NCBI RefSeq assembly: GCF_003967555.1
Contig: NZ_BIFS01000001.1
Location: 1,178,001 to 1,242,000 of the forward strand
From: Dictyobacter kobayashii
GTDB lineage: Bacteria > Chloroflexota > Ktedonobacteria > Ktedonobacterales > Ktedonobacteraceae
Reading direction: 5' to 3'
DNA length: 64,000 nucleotides
The notes under the pieces are model-generated. The model saw nothing but the letters and a program-made list of their open reading frames with translations. It did no database searches and had not been told where the DNA came from. Below, one piece after another: positions 55,250 to 64,000 of this stretch (the first letter of the stretch is position 1; each line of letters begins with the position of its first letter). Made by a program: the position numbers and the translations under genes.

Positions 55250-58186
55250 ATGTCTCAATCTTTGGGCAACGGCAGAAATGATAGTCAACCATTGCTGAGC
55301 ACAACAAGTGCTCGGCTGGTTGCTGTCAAGATAAAATCTGCCAATAAAAATATCTTCCGGGCTCTACTCAGTCTTGCCTCAGCCAACTTACTGATTCGCG
55401 TTATGGGTCTCTTGAATCAGGTGGTGGTAACTGCTAAATTTGGGCAAGATCAACATATGGATGCATACTATGTGGCATCCCTTATTCCAACAACGCTTGC
55501 ACCGATGCTGGCCAGCGCGCTAGAGGCTTCGGTCATCCCTGTCTATTCACGGCTCCGTACCAAGGGTACGCGTGAACAGGCATCCAAACTCTTTAGCACG
55601 CTGCTCAACCTGCTGATCGTGCTCTCTATTGGGATCACCATTCTTCTGCTCTTCTTCAAAACAGAGTTGATGACGCTCCTGGCCCCAGGAACACGCGCCT
55701 CGACCCTGTTAATAGCGCAGGATCTGACCCCCTTTATCTTTCCAGTACTGGCGCTGATGACACTCAATAGCTTTATGGAGTGTCTCCTTAATGCTGAAGG
55801 CAAGTTTGGCTGGCCGGCCTATGCGGGTATGCTAACGCCTCTGACCACGGCTACCGTCGTGCTGGTCGGTGGCAATAGCTTTGGCGTACTGATGCTCTGT
55901 ATTGGGACGCTGCTAGGACAGTTGCTGCAACTGGGTGTCATTATTTACCGCGCCCATAAGTCACAGATCGTCTATCGACCTGTGCTGAATTTGAAATTAC
56001 CTGAACTAAAACCGATCATGAGCGCGGCCTGGCCGGCGCTCTTCGGCGGCTTGATCAGCATGGCAAGTCCATTTGTGGATACTATCTTCAGCTCGTATCA
56101 AAGCGCGGGTACCATCGCGGCGCTGAATAACGCGCTCAAGTTAAATGGTGTACCTACGGGCGTGCTGTTCGCGGCCGTCGGTCGGGCCGCCCTGCCCTAT
56201 CTAGCCAACCAGGCCGCCATCAAAGATATGAGGGCCTTCAAAGGAACGCTCCGTCTCTATCTATGGATAGTGGGCATAGCTACGCTGGCCCTGACCATTT
56301 TCATGACTTTTGGGGCCCGCCTGATTGTTTCTGTCATCTTTGAGCACGGCCATTTTACAGCGAAGGATGCTAATACAACCTCCTGGATTCTGGTTGGCCT
56401 ATCAATCGGTCTGCTCCCGACCGCCATCGGCTTCATTGTGTCACGAGCATTCAGTGCGCTGGGCAAAACACGCGTCTTGATGGGTGTGAGCATCTTTAGC
56501 GTCTTTGCCAATGCCGCCTTCGATGCCTACTTTGGGCGCATATGGGGAGGGTTCGGTATCGCATTTGGAACCTCCCTCTACTACTTCTGCACCATGATCA
56601 TTTTGCTGGTTACACTACGCATGATGATTGGAAATTTGAATTTGCTAACCCCACCCAAAGAATTGCTAGATATGCTCTGGAAGGTGGGAATGGGTCAATA
56701 TTACATTAAGTGGGTCAACTGGAAGGAAAGCGGTATGAGAGATTTTGGCCTGACTCATGCTTTCCGCAAAAAGGTACTGCAAATCGTCTTTGCATTGGCC
56801 GTTTTTGCAGCCGGGGCTGCTGGTGCCGTGCAGAATGGTACCCTTACGGTACGTATTGCCTTTGGCTCTCTCGTTGTTTTCGCGCTCTTACGCTATCAGT
56901 ATCTGTTGGTTCTGGCCTGGGCCTGTATTAATGTCTTTATCGGCTCAAACCTGCCATTATTTAATGGTAACAACCTGCTCTCTGGCTTAACATTACCGAC
57001 CCTTTTGCTCCTCTTTTATGTTCCAACCAAAGAGGCCTTTCAGCGTCTACCAGCGCTCCCGGTCTGGCTGTTCTACTTCATCTGGATCTTGTTGGGTATG
57101 GGCATTTCGCCAATTGCCTTGCAGGAATTTATGACCATCTGGACGACCCAGTTGGACTTCCTGGCGGTCAGTGTTCTGGTTGTGCTGGTAATCGATTCGC
57201 GCAAAAAGTTGCTCGGTTTTGTGGATGCGATGATTGCGCCGGCCATCTTTATCGCGCTCTATGGCTTGTATGGCTTCGCAACCCAGCAGCATGGTGTGGT
57301 TGATCCAACTACTGGCTACTTCCGTATTAGCTCGATTTTCTATGATACTCCACCAACCCTGGGTCTCTATCTCTCGGTGCTCATTCCGATCACTATCTAT
57401 CGTATCTTTACGATGCGTAGCTTCCTGAAAATATGTGCAGGCATCGCTGTCTTACTCTTGCTGATGGTAGCACTGGGACTTACCTTTAATCGAGGTACAT
57501 TGCTCGCCGTAGCCATTGGGCTGGTGGTTACTGTGCTATTCCTGCCTTCTAGTAAGATGCGTGGCATTGCCTTTGGTGCTGGTACTGCTATCGTGGGCCT
57601 GGTCTTTCTAGGCACCACACTGGCCAATATCCCTATCCTGAGCCGCTTTGCCAATAGCGATATCTCATCGCTCAATGGGCGCACCTATCTCTGGCAGGCA
57701 CTGATCGATCACTTTGATCCCGCACAGATCCTGGGATATGGTCTGAAGTCTTCGGATGTATTGCTCACCCAGCTACAGGTTGGTTTTGGTGGCGGCGTCA
57801 TTGCAACCGCGGCCCACAATATCTATCTGGAAGCAATGTTTGAGCATGGCATCATCGGCCTGATCCTTATGTTGTTCGGCTTTCTCGCTTTCGGCTGGTG
57901 CATATTGAAGAAGTACTTCACCGGTAAAAGCTTTGATCAAAAGTTGTTACTGGCGATTGCTTTCGGCACGCTGGTAAGTATTGTTATCCAGGGATACGAG
58001 TCGAATGACATCTGGAATCAGGGAGTTGGTATCTACTTCTTTATTCTGATGGCGCTGCCATTTGCTCGCTATTGGGATAATGAAAAACCGTCAAGCACAA
58101 CGCTTGAGTCTGAAGTACAGGAACAGGTTGATCCTGTTAATGAAGAAAATGCTCTGACCGAACAGGAAGAACTGGCGACGGTCTGA
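55250..58186 (+). CDS. Wzx (MurJ/MviN-like) flippase fused to Wzy/O-antigen-ligase-like polymerase
   Basis: A 978-residue membrane protein. Residues about 30-475 are a MurJ/MviN-type flippase (LASANLLIRVMGLLNQVVVTAKFG, DAYYVASLIPTT, about 14 membrane segments). After a soluble stretch (about 476-520, LDMLWKVGMGQYYIKWVNW) a second polytopic part covers 520-950 with the Wzy/WaaL family region: LTFNRGTLLAV, LNGRTYLWQALIDHF and AAHNIYLEAMFEHGIIGLIL with the conserved His. The tail is acidic. Lipid-linked repeat units could thus be flipped and polymerised by one chain. The TTG at 55229 is an alternative start; no strong site precedes either. It begins 35 bases after the dehydrogenase gene. Confidence 0.88.
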   Translation: MSQSLGNGRNDSQPLLSTTSARLVAVKIKSANKNIFRALLSLASANLLIRVMGLLNQVVVTAKFGQDQHMDAYYVASLIPTTLAPMLASALEASVIPVYSRLRTKGTREQASKLFSTLLNLLIVLSIGITILLLFFKTELMTLLAPGTRASTLLIAQDLTPFIFPVLALMTLNSFMECLLNAEGKFGWPAYAGMLTPLTTATVVLVGGNSFGVLMLCIGTLLGQLLQLGVIIYRAHKSQIVYRPVLNLKLPELKPIMSAAWPALFGGLISMASPFVDTIFSSYQSAGTIAALNNALKLNGVPTGVLFAAVGRAALPYLANQAAIKDMRAFKGTLRLYLWIVGIATLALTIFMTFGARLIVSVIFEHGHFTAKDANTTSWILVGLSIGLLPTAIGFIVSRAFSALGKTRVLMGVSIFSVFANAAFDAYFGRIWGGFGIAFGTSLYYFCTMIILLVTLRMMIGNLNLLTPPKELLDMLWKVGMGQYYIKWVNWKESGMRDFGLTHAFRKKVLQIVFALAVFAAGAAGAVQNGTLTVRIAFGSLVVFALLRYQYLLVLAWACINVFIGSNLPLFNGNNLLSGLTLPTLLLLFYVPTKEAFQRLPALPVWLFYFIWILLGMGISPIALQEFMTIWTTQLDFLAVSVLVVLVIDSRKKLLGFVDAMIAPAIFIALYGLYGFATQQHGVVDPTTGYFRISSIFYDTPPTLGLYLSVLIPITIYRIFTMRSFLKICAGIAVLLLLMVALGLTFNRGTLLAVAIGLVVTVLFLPSSKMRGIAFGAGTAIVGLVFLGTTLANIPILSRFANSDISSLNGRTYLWQALIDHFDPAQILGYGLKSSDVLLTQLQVGFGGGVIATAAHNIYLEAMFEHGIIGLILMLFGFLAFGWCILKKYFTGKSFDQKLLLAIAFGTLVSIVIQGYESNDIWNQGVGIYFFILMALPFARYWDNEKPSSTTLESEVQEQVDPVNEENALTEQEELATV

Positions 58187-58208
58187 GTAAGAAAATAGCA
58201 ATATACCA

Positions 58209-58308
58209 TTCCCTGACCAGGGAAACCGCTAGCGGTAAAAAGCAATCGTTAATGTCGCTTAAGCGCGTCTAGCCGCGCCGCCATAAACGGCTTTCACGAT
58301 TGCTTTTT
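58209..58308 (+). other. Nested inverted repeats upstream of the first glycosyltransferase
   Basis: TTCCCTGACCAGGGAA (58209-58224) and CCGCTAGCGG (58226-58235) are palindromes, followed by AAAAAGCAATCGT (58237-58249) pairing with ACGATTGCTTTTT (58296-58308) across a 46-base GC-rich loop. A terminator or structured leader within the operon is likely. The glycosyltransferase ribosome binding site follows at once. Confidence 0.5.
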
Positions 58309-58331
58309 GCAGCGTACTAAGGAGAAATTCC

Positions 58332-59672
58332 GTGGAAAATCAATCGCAGGATCAACTGCGTATTTGTATGGTCGCTTTCTTGTATGCACCAATTATTGGA
58401 GGAGCGGAGACACGCGCGGCCAAACAGGCTCATAGACTCCTCGAATTGGGTCATAAAGTCGTTATTGTGACACTACAACATGAAAAAACCTGGCCAAAAT
58501 CCGAACTGGTGGATGGCGTTCCAGTTATCCGTATTGGTGGATCTTTTAATAGACGTGGCAGATTACGTGTTGGTCGTGTAGGTCATATCCCGATAGATTT
58601 CCTGATGTTCCTACAACTATGGCGGATGCGCCAGCACTATGATATTTTGCATAGTATCCAGCTTTCTCCTTTATCGGGAGTGGCTGCACTGTTGGGAAAA
58701 ATAACCGGAAAACCTGTTATTGTGAGCATCCCCAGTACAGGACCTGGTAAAAAACCTAAACCTGAAGAGGCCATTTTGATGCTGGATACGCTGGCTGGTA
58801 AGCTCACTGACACCAGTTTCTTGAAGGTGGACTATGCGGATGTGGTGGTGGGTGATATGCAACATATGCGCAAAACAGCTATTGGTGGCGGACTTATCCT
58901 GAATTTCTTAAAAAAATCCGATACATTCTACCAAATTCTTAGCAGTCGCAGTCTCGGCTATATGACATCAAATGGCTTTCGCCGTGAAAAAATTGTACAT
59001 ATTCCTAATGGTATCGAAATTGAAAAATTTGCTCCTGCCCCTGAGTTACGACCTGATCCTAATAAACCTGAGCGTGATATCTTGTGTGTGGCGCGCCTGC
59101 AATATCCAAAGGGTGTGGATGTATTGCTCCATGCCTGGAAACGTATGCTGAGTGAGCCGGACGCCTGGCGGGCAAACTTAAAGCCACGCCTGCTGATCGC
59201 TGGAACAGGACAGTCGGAGGAGCAGCTAAAACGTCTGGCCAGAGAGTTAGATATAGAAGAGAGTGTGGTCTTCCTGGGATCGCGCAAGGACGTCGTTAAC
59301 CTACTCCATACTTGCTGGGGCTTTGTGCTGCCATCACGCTGGGAAGGGATGCCCAATGCACTATTGGAGGCCATGAGCTGCGCGATACCCTCTATCGCGA
59401 CCAATGTGAGTGGCAGTGAGGATATCGTCGAGGATGGCGTTAATGCATTATTGGTAGAACCAGAACAACCAGCCGAACTGGCGATAGCGTTGCGGCGCTT
59501 AATATCCGATACAGAGCTGGCTCAACGTTTAGCTAAAGCCGGGCGCGAGACAGTCATACGCGACTATCAAATGACTCATATTGCTGATAAATTTATAGAT
59601 TTCTATCGTAAAATACTTCATAAGGAGTCCCCAACCCCTTCTAAGGTTCTGGAGGGCGTAGGAGAAAGTTAA
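58332..59672 (+). CDS. GT4 family glycosyltransferase (first of two)
   Basis: A 446-residue GT-B enzyme. The N-terminal glycine loop IIGGAETRAAKQAHRLLELG is near residue 24 and the C-terminal donor site PSRWEGMPNALLEAMSCAIP, with the E-x7-E pair, is near 338. The start is GTG at 58332 with AAGGAGA 6 bases upstream. It ends by overlapping the next glycosyltransferase by one base (TAATG), so the two are coupled. Donor and linkage cannot be read from sequence. It presumably builds the repeat unit on a lipid carrier inside the cell. Confidence 0.88.
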   Translation: MENQSQDQLRICMVAFLYAPIIGGAETRAAKQAHRLLELGHKVVIVTLQHEKTWPKSELVDGVPVIRIGGSFNRRGRLRVGRVGHIPIDFLMFLQLWRMRQHYDILHSIQLSPLSGVAALLGKITGKPVIVSIPSTGPGKKPKPEEAILMLDTLAGKLTDTSFLKVDYADVVVGDMQHMRKTAIGGGLILNFLKKSDTFYQILSSRSLGYMTSNGFRREKIVHIPNGIEIEKFAPAPELRPDPNKPERDILCVARLQYPKGVDVLLHAWKRMLSEPDAWRANLKPRLLIAGTGQSEEQLKRLARELDIEESVVFLGSRKDVVNLLHTCWGFVLPSRWEGMPNALLEAMSCAIPSIATNVSGSEDIVEDGVNALLVEPEQPAELAIALRRLISDTELAQRLAKAGRETVIRDYQMTHIADKFIDFYRKILHKESPTPSKVLEGVGES

Positions 59673-61060
59673 TGATGGAACATAAACCACGTATTTGTAT
59701 TGCTATTACTACTTTTTATCCCTATGTCGGTGGCGCGGAAACACAGACACTGGCCCAGTGCCAGCGTCTTATCGAATCAGGTTATCAAGCTCAGGTCGTT
59801 ACTTTTCGCCATAAACATACCTGGCCACTCACCGATACGCTAAAAGGGGTGCCTGTGAAGCGTATCGCTGGTTCACTGCTGGGTAAACGCGATAAATTAC
59901 CACGCATGGTCCAACGCCTGCTCTATTTCCTGGCCATGTTTGTCATGGCTGCTACTATCTGGCGTGAGCGCAAGAATTTCGATGTCTTGCAGGTCTGTCA
60001 GTTCAGTCTCCTGGTACTCCCACTCGCTGTTGTCTGCTATTTCGCTAAAAAACCGATGACGATCATTGTCATCAGCGCGGGTGCGGAGAAGCCAACCAAA
60101 ACGAATGAAGCGGCCAAATTGCTAGCTGGCCCCCTTGATCCTACCCTCCCATGGTTGCAGGTCGATGGGAAAACCTGGATAGATGGTGATCTCTATGGCC
60201 TCAAATCGGCCGGTAAGGGAGTGGTAAGCCTTACACTCAATTTGCTTAAGCATATCCATGCGGTGGTCATCGTACTTAGCAGGCGCTCGGAACGCTACTT
60301 AAAAGATAATGGCTTTGGTGAGCTGGATACGCAGCTTATTCCTAATGGCGTCGATATCACACGCTTTCACCCGGCCGCCGATACTATCATCACTGAACAA
60401 CGGGCTAACACGGTGGTGTGCGTCTCTAAAGCACGCTGGGAAAAAGGATTGGATGTGCTACTTCAGGCCTGGCGCATCGTACAAGAACAAAAGCCGGATG
60501 CTCGCCTGGTTATTGTGGGCAGCGGGCCCGTACAACCTCAGTTGGAACAATTAGCCGCCGCGCTCAATATCAAAGAGAGTGTGGAATTCGCAGGCCTGCA
60601 AAGCGATGTACCGGGACAATTACATCGAGGCTTGATCGGCATTCTACCGTCACGTTGGGAAGGGATGCCCAATGCCCTGCTGGAAGCTATGGGCAGCGGT
60701 CTGGCCTGCATAGCTACGCGGGTCAGTGGTAGCGAGGACGTCATTGAACATGGTGTCAATGGCTTGCTCGTTAAAAGCGAAGACTACGAAGCGATGGCTC
60801 AGGCCTTGCTCACCTTGCTGCAGGATCCTCAGCTAGCCAAACAGTATGGGGCAGCCGCCAGTGCGCTTATCCAGAGATCATATACACTCGAACATGTTTT
60901 AAGCCTATACACATCGATTTACCAGCGCCTCACAACAAACAATCAACAGCTTTCCGAAGATGTCACGCCTTCAAAAGCGCTCATAACGCCAATAAGGATA
61001 CACTTCAATGAGAATTGGATTTGTAAATGGGATGTGGAATCAAATGGAACAACTTGTTGA
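59672..61060 (+). CDS. GT4 family glycosyltransferase (second of two)
   Basis: A 462-residue paralogue of the preceding gene. The loop VGGAETQTLAQCQRLIESG lies near 20 and the donor site PSRWEGMPNALLEAMGSGLA near 326. The last 25 residues (after QLSEDVTPSKALI) run into the scrambled asnB region, so the true C-terminus is uncertain and probably ends near 61000. Pairing of two related GT4 enzymes suggests two successive sugar additions of similar type. Confidence 0.82.
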   Translation: MMEHKPRICIAITTFYPYVGGAETQTLAQCQRLIESGYQAQVVTFRHKHTWPLTDTLKGVPVKRIAGSLLGKRDKLPRMVQRLLYFLAMFVMAATIWRERKNFDVLQVCQFSLLVLPLAVVCYFAKKPMTIIVISAGAEKPTKTNEAAKLLAGPLDPTLPWLQVDGKTWIDGDLYGLKSAGKGVVSLTLNLLKHIHAVVIVLSRRSERYLKDNGFGELDTQLIPNGVDITRFHPAADTIITEQRANTVVCVSKARWEKGLDVLLQAWRIVQEQKPDARLVIVGSGPVQPQLEQLAAALNIKESVEFAGLQSDVPGQLHRGLIGILPSRWEGMPNALLEAMGSGLACIATRVSGSEDVIEHGVNGLLVKSEDYEAMAQALLTLLQDPQLAKQYGAAASALIQRSYTLEHVLSLYTSIYQRLTTNNQQLSEDVTPSKALITPIRIHFNENWICKWDVESNGTTC

Positions 61061-63237
61061 TACCACAATGTCCAAATCTTCGATCGCGGCCCAGATGACG
61101 TAGGGGACGCTGGGTGGGTATCGTAGACATACGAGACCACAGCAGTCGCTTGGTATGCGCGCCTCTTTATTATTGATTTGCCGGAGCCATGCCCAATTTT
61201 TATAACGTAAGATACAGTAAGTTGATCGTTTTTATGGCGAATCTATATAACTACCAGGAACTGAGCAAACCTGTCGCTCCGCAACATGTCCGCACTCGAA
61301 GTGTCCAGAAGCCATAGATATCTGAAGGTCATTCAAGTTGGATCGTCATTTTAAATGTGATGTAATGAATATGCGAAAACTTCGTTGATACATGTGCCAA
61401 ATCATGTATGCGGGCAGATGGACCTAGGACTTGCGGTGATGGCGTAGACAACGAGTACAACAGCAGCGCTTGGTATGCGCCGCTCTCTATTATTGATACT
61501 GGCCGGTAGCCAACAGCCAATTTTTAACGAGATCACAGTAAGTTGACTCGTTTTCACATGGCGAATCTATAACTACCAGGAACTGCAGCAAACACTGGGC
61601 CACCAATCCGCACCAACGCGATACGGAGACATTCTACATGCTATGAAGAATAGCGATGATTTGTCATCATTTGCGTGGATGTTTACCTTTGCGATCTGGA
61701 TATCAACGCAACGTCTATTGCAGCCGCGACGCTTGTAAAAAGCGCTTAATACTACTGGATGGACAAAACTGATCTTTGGTTCTGAGATTAAGTCAATCCT
61801 GGAGGCTGGAGTTCCACGTGAGGTTAATCCGCTGGCGCTGGACGAATTCCTTGTCTATCGCTATGTGCCTTCCCCATTAACGATGTTCAAGAATATTATG
61901 AAGGTGCCCGCCGCCCATGTGCTCATTTATGAGGATGGCAAGGTCAGCACGAAACGTTATTGGGATATCTCATTTGCCCATACCTGCAACGACGATGAGG
62001 CGACCGCCGTTGAGCGGACACGCCACTTACTGGAAGAAGCCACCCGTATTCGCTTGATGAGTGAAGTCCCCTGGGCGCCTTCTTGAGCGGGGGTCTGGAC
62101 TCCAGTGTGGTGGTCGGTATGATGAGCAAATTGATGACACAGCCGGTTAAAACCTTTTCAATTGGCTTTGAAGAAGACTCCTTCAACGAGCTACCTCACG
62201 CCCGCAAAGTAGCCCAACATTTTGGCACTGATCATCATGAGTTCTTTGTTAAATACGACCTGGTATCGATCTTGCCACAATTGGTGTGGGATTATGATGA
62301 GCCATTCGCCGACTCTTCTATGCTCCCGACCTATTATGTCTCGAAACTGGCGCGGGAACATGTGACCGTTGCCTTGAGTGGCGATGGTGGTGATGAGATT
62401 TTTGGCGGCTATGAACAATATCGACGTGAATATCAAATCTATCAGATCCCGCGCCTCTTACGTGGTACCATGGCACGCGCTTCATATCTGTTGCCCGATA
62501 ATGTGCGGGGCAAGAAACGCTTGCGCACCTGGCTACGGGATTATGGTACACGCAGTATTGAGGCGGCGATGCTCTTCCCTGATTATACACGAGCAGAACT
62601 CTATAGTAACGATTTCTATCAACTGGTAGAGGGACACATGCCCTTCGAACGCCACCTGGGCCTCTATCATGCCGTACAACATCTCAATCCTACTGCCCGC
62701 ATGCAGTATGTCGATACGCTGACCTATCTCACCGATGATATCCTCGTCAAAGTGGACAAGGCCAGTATGTTCAATTCACTGGAGACACGCGCTCCACTGC
62801 TCGATCATCACCTGGCAGAATATGTGGCGTCATTGAATCCTTCACTGCGCGTCAATAATGGGCGCATCCGTGAGGGTCATGGCAAACACCTACTCAAGAA
62901 AGTAGCCAGTGAATTGCTGCCACCCGAGATTTTGGAGCGTCCTAAACGCGGTTTTGCAGTCCCCATTAACAATTGGTTCCGCACCGATATGCAGAGCTAT
63001 GCCCATGATGTACTGAACTCGAGCAAAGCAAAAGGGCGCAATATCTTCGACCAGAAGATGCTCGACAATTTGCTCCGCACCGATGGAGGCGGCAAAACTC
63101 TGACCAATCATAGTGAGGTACTCTGGTCACTACTCTGTCTGGAATTATGGTTCCAAACTTATATGGATGAACCGGGTCAGACGGCAGCAAAAACTAATAC
63201 AGCTACAAGATCATCTTCTTATACAATCAAAAAATAA
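61008..63237 (+). pseudogene. asnB: AsnB-like amidotransferase with scrambled 5' end and a frameshift
   Basis: The clean part reads as glutamine-dependent asparagine synthetase: FGSEIKSILEAG (about 61776), VNPLALDEFLVYRYVPSPLT, then RLMSEVP. One base is missing from the C4 run at 62068-62071; adding it gives LGAFLSGGLDSSVVVGMMSK with an intact PP-loop, followed by LSGDGGDEIFGGYEQYR and the C-terminal helices to 63237. The N-terminal glutaminase half should start near 61008 (AAGGAT then ATG) but is unreadable, with fragments such as RGPDDVGDAGW and GEIYNYQEL-like text appearing twice. The downstream neighbour encodes the same enzyme intact. In polysaccharide loci such enzymes (WbpS type) amidate uronic acids rather than aspartate. 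Confidence 0.75.
61053..61593 (+). repeat. Two noisy copies of the asnB 5' region
   Basis: Copy A (about 61053-61270) and copy B (about 61380-61593) share long stretches such as CGCTTGGTATGCGC, TATTATTGAT, CCAATTTTTA and ACTACCAGGAACTG in the same order, but with many single-base gaps and changes. Both correspond to codons of the AsnB glutaminase domain. This looks like an uncorrected read-derived duplication. Confidence 0.65.
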
Positions 63238-63259
63238 TGAGTGAGGAAAGGGCACGTTT

Positions 63260-64000
63260 ATGTGCGGCATTTGTGGAATTTATAACGCACACAGCGGTGA
63301 ACCAGTCTCCCCGCAAATAATAGATGCAATGACTCGTTTAATTGAACACCGTGGACCAGACGATAGTGGAGCACACATCGATGGTCCACTCGGCCTAGGT
63401 TTTGCCCGTTTGAGCATTATCGATCTCAGCGGCGGCCACCAGCCGATGTGCAATGAAACAGGCGATATCTGGATAGTCTTTAATGGTGAAATCTGGAACT
63501 ATAAAGAATTACGTAAAGATCTGCAGGAAAAAGGCCATATTTTTCAGACTCATAGTGATACCGAGACGATCGTGCACGCCTATGAAGAGTATGGAGTCGA
63601 TTGCGTGGCGCGCTTACATGGTATGTTTGGCTTTGCGATCTGGGATGGACCACGTCAGCGTCTCTTGCTGGCACGCGATAAGGCTGGAAAAAAGCCTCTG
63701 TACTATACACACCTGAATGGCAATATCGTCTTTGGCTCAGAGATTAAAGCTATCCTGGGACATCCAGCGGTTAAACGTGAAGTAGATGTGCAGGCCATGG
63801 CTGATTTTCTTAGCGTCCGCTATGTGCCAGCACCAGCTACCCTCTTCAAAAACATTGCCAAGGTGAAACCAGGGCATTGGGTCCTGTTTGAAAATGAGAC
63901 GATGAGGGAAGAGTGTTATTGGGATTTCAGCTTTAAGAAGACTGAGAAGCACTCCATTCCAGAATACCTGGATGGAATTAAACAACATGTGCACCGGGCC
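63260..64000 (+). CDS. asnB: Asparagine synthetase-like glutamine amidotransferase (5' part)
   Basis: The frame is open to the window end (247 codons shown). Processing of the initiator Met would expose Cys2 (MCGICGIYN), the glutaminase nucleophile; RGPDD, RLSIIDLSGGHQPM and FNGEIWNYKEL follow as in AsnB, then ARDKAGKKPLYY, FGSEIKAIL and RYVPAPATLFK. GAGGAAAGG precedes the ATG at 63260. It is 22 bases after the first asnB-like gene, giving a tandem pair. Two such genes in a glycan locus that also makes a uronic acid suggest amidation of uronate units; ordinary asparagine synthesis cannot be excluded. Confidence 0.88.
   Translation, partial: MCGICGIYNAHSGEPVSPQIIDAMTRLIEHRGPDDSGAHIDGPLGLGFARLSIIDLSGGHQPMCNETGDIWIVFNGEIWNYKELRKDLQEKGHIFQTHSDTETIVHAYEEYGVDCVARLHGMFGFAIWDGPRQRLLLARDKAGKKPLYYTHLNGNIVFGSEIKAILGHPAVKREVDVQAMADFLSVRYVPAPATLFKNIAKVKPGHWVLFENETMREECYWDFSFKKTEKHSIPEYLDGIKQHVHRA

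Overview
The window looks like a piece of chromosome from a Chloroflexota bacterium, most likely class Ktedonobacteria. That is an inference from gene style: a Ser/Thr kinase with an extracellular tail, a WD40 protein with a ubiquitin-like head, EF-G2, a K+-independent H+-pyrophosphatase and many large exopolysaccharide genes at roughly 50% GC. No rRNA, tRNA, CRISPR array or insertion sequence was recognised.

Left part (1-24.7 kb), mostly housekeeping: a PIG-L deacetylase, a membrane C39-like protease, a degenerate asparagine-synthetase-like protein with a small acidic partner, the folP-folC pair, a zinc-finger membrane protein, a polyprenyl synthetase, a Ubl-WD40 protein, a secreted M28 peptidase with a PKD domain, a family II pyrophosphatase followed by the membrane pyrophosphatase hppA, a phospholipase-D-like lipoprotein, ligA, a PknB-type kinase and glyA.

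Middle (25-40.7 kb): EF-G2, an MFS transporter, a Gfo/Idh/MocA-aldo/keto reductase fusion, a LON-domain protein, a YqeY-like protein, a sodium:solute symporter with a small membrane partner, an NHLRC2-like thioredoxin/NHL protein, a Nudix hydrolase, a P5C dehydrogenase and an MBL-fold hydrolase.

Right part (40.7-64 kb): a large cell-surface polysaccharide locus. On the minus strand a three-gene cassette (CE4-type polysaccharide deacetylase, ATP-grasp ligase, flavin monooxygenase-like protein) occurs twice in tandem, followed by a third deacetylase and a hexapeptide acyltransferase. A DUF6605/dimethylformamidase-beta-like membrane protein lies upstream. On the plus strand come a Wzz/BY-kinase, a UDP-sugar 6-dehydrogenase, a Wzx(MurJ-like)-Wzy fusion, two GT4 glycosyltransferases and two asparagine synthetase-like amidotransferases. 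A likely reading is a Wzx/Wzy-type exopolysaccharide containing uronic acids, some amidated by AsnB-like enzymes and N-acylated or deacetylated by the minus-strand genes. The duplicated deacetylase/ATP-grasp/monooxygenase cassette is the best candidate for an undescribed system.

Two window-wide patterns matter for any reader. First, at least nine single-base losses, mostly in short homopolymers, break otherwise healthy genes (glyA, the WD40 gene, the M28 peptidase, an ATP-grasp gene, a deacetylase, asnB and others). About 0.8 kb at the asnB 5' end is scrambled and present twice. This looks more like long-read consensus error than biology. Second, many transcription-unit ends carry unusually long, often perfect stem-loops (up to 31 bp, including a 56-base loopless palindrome).
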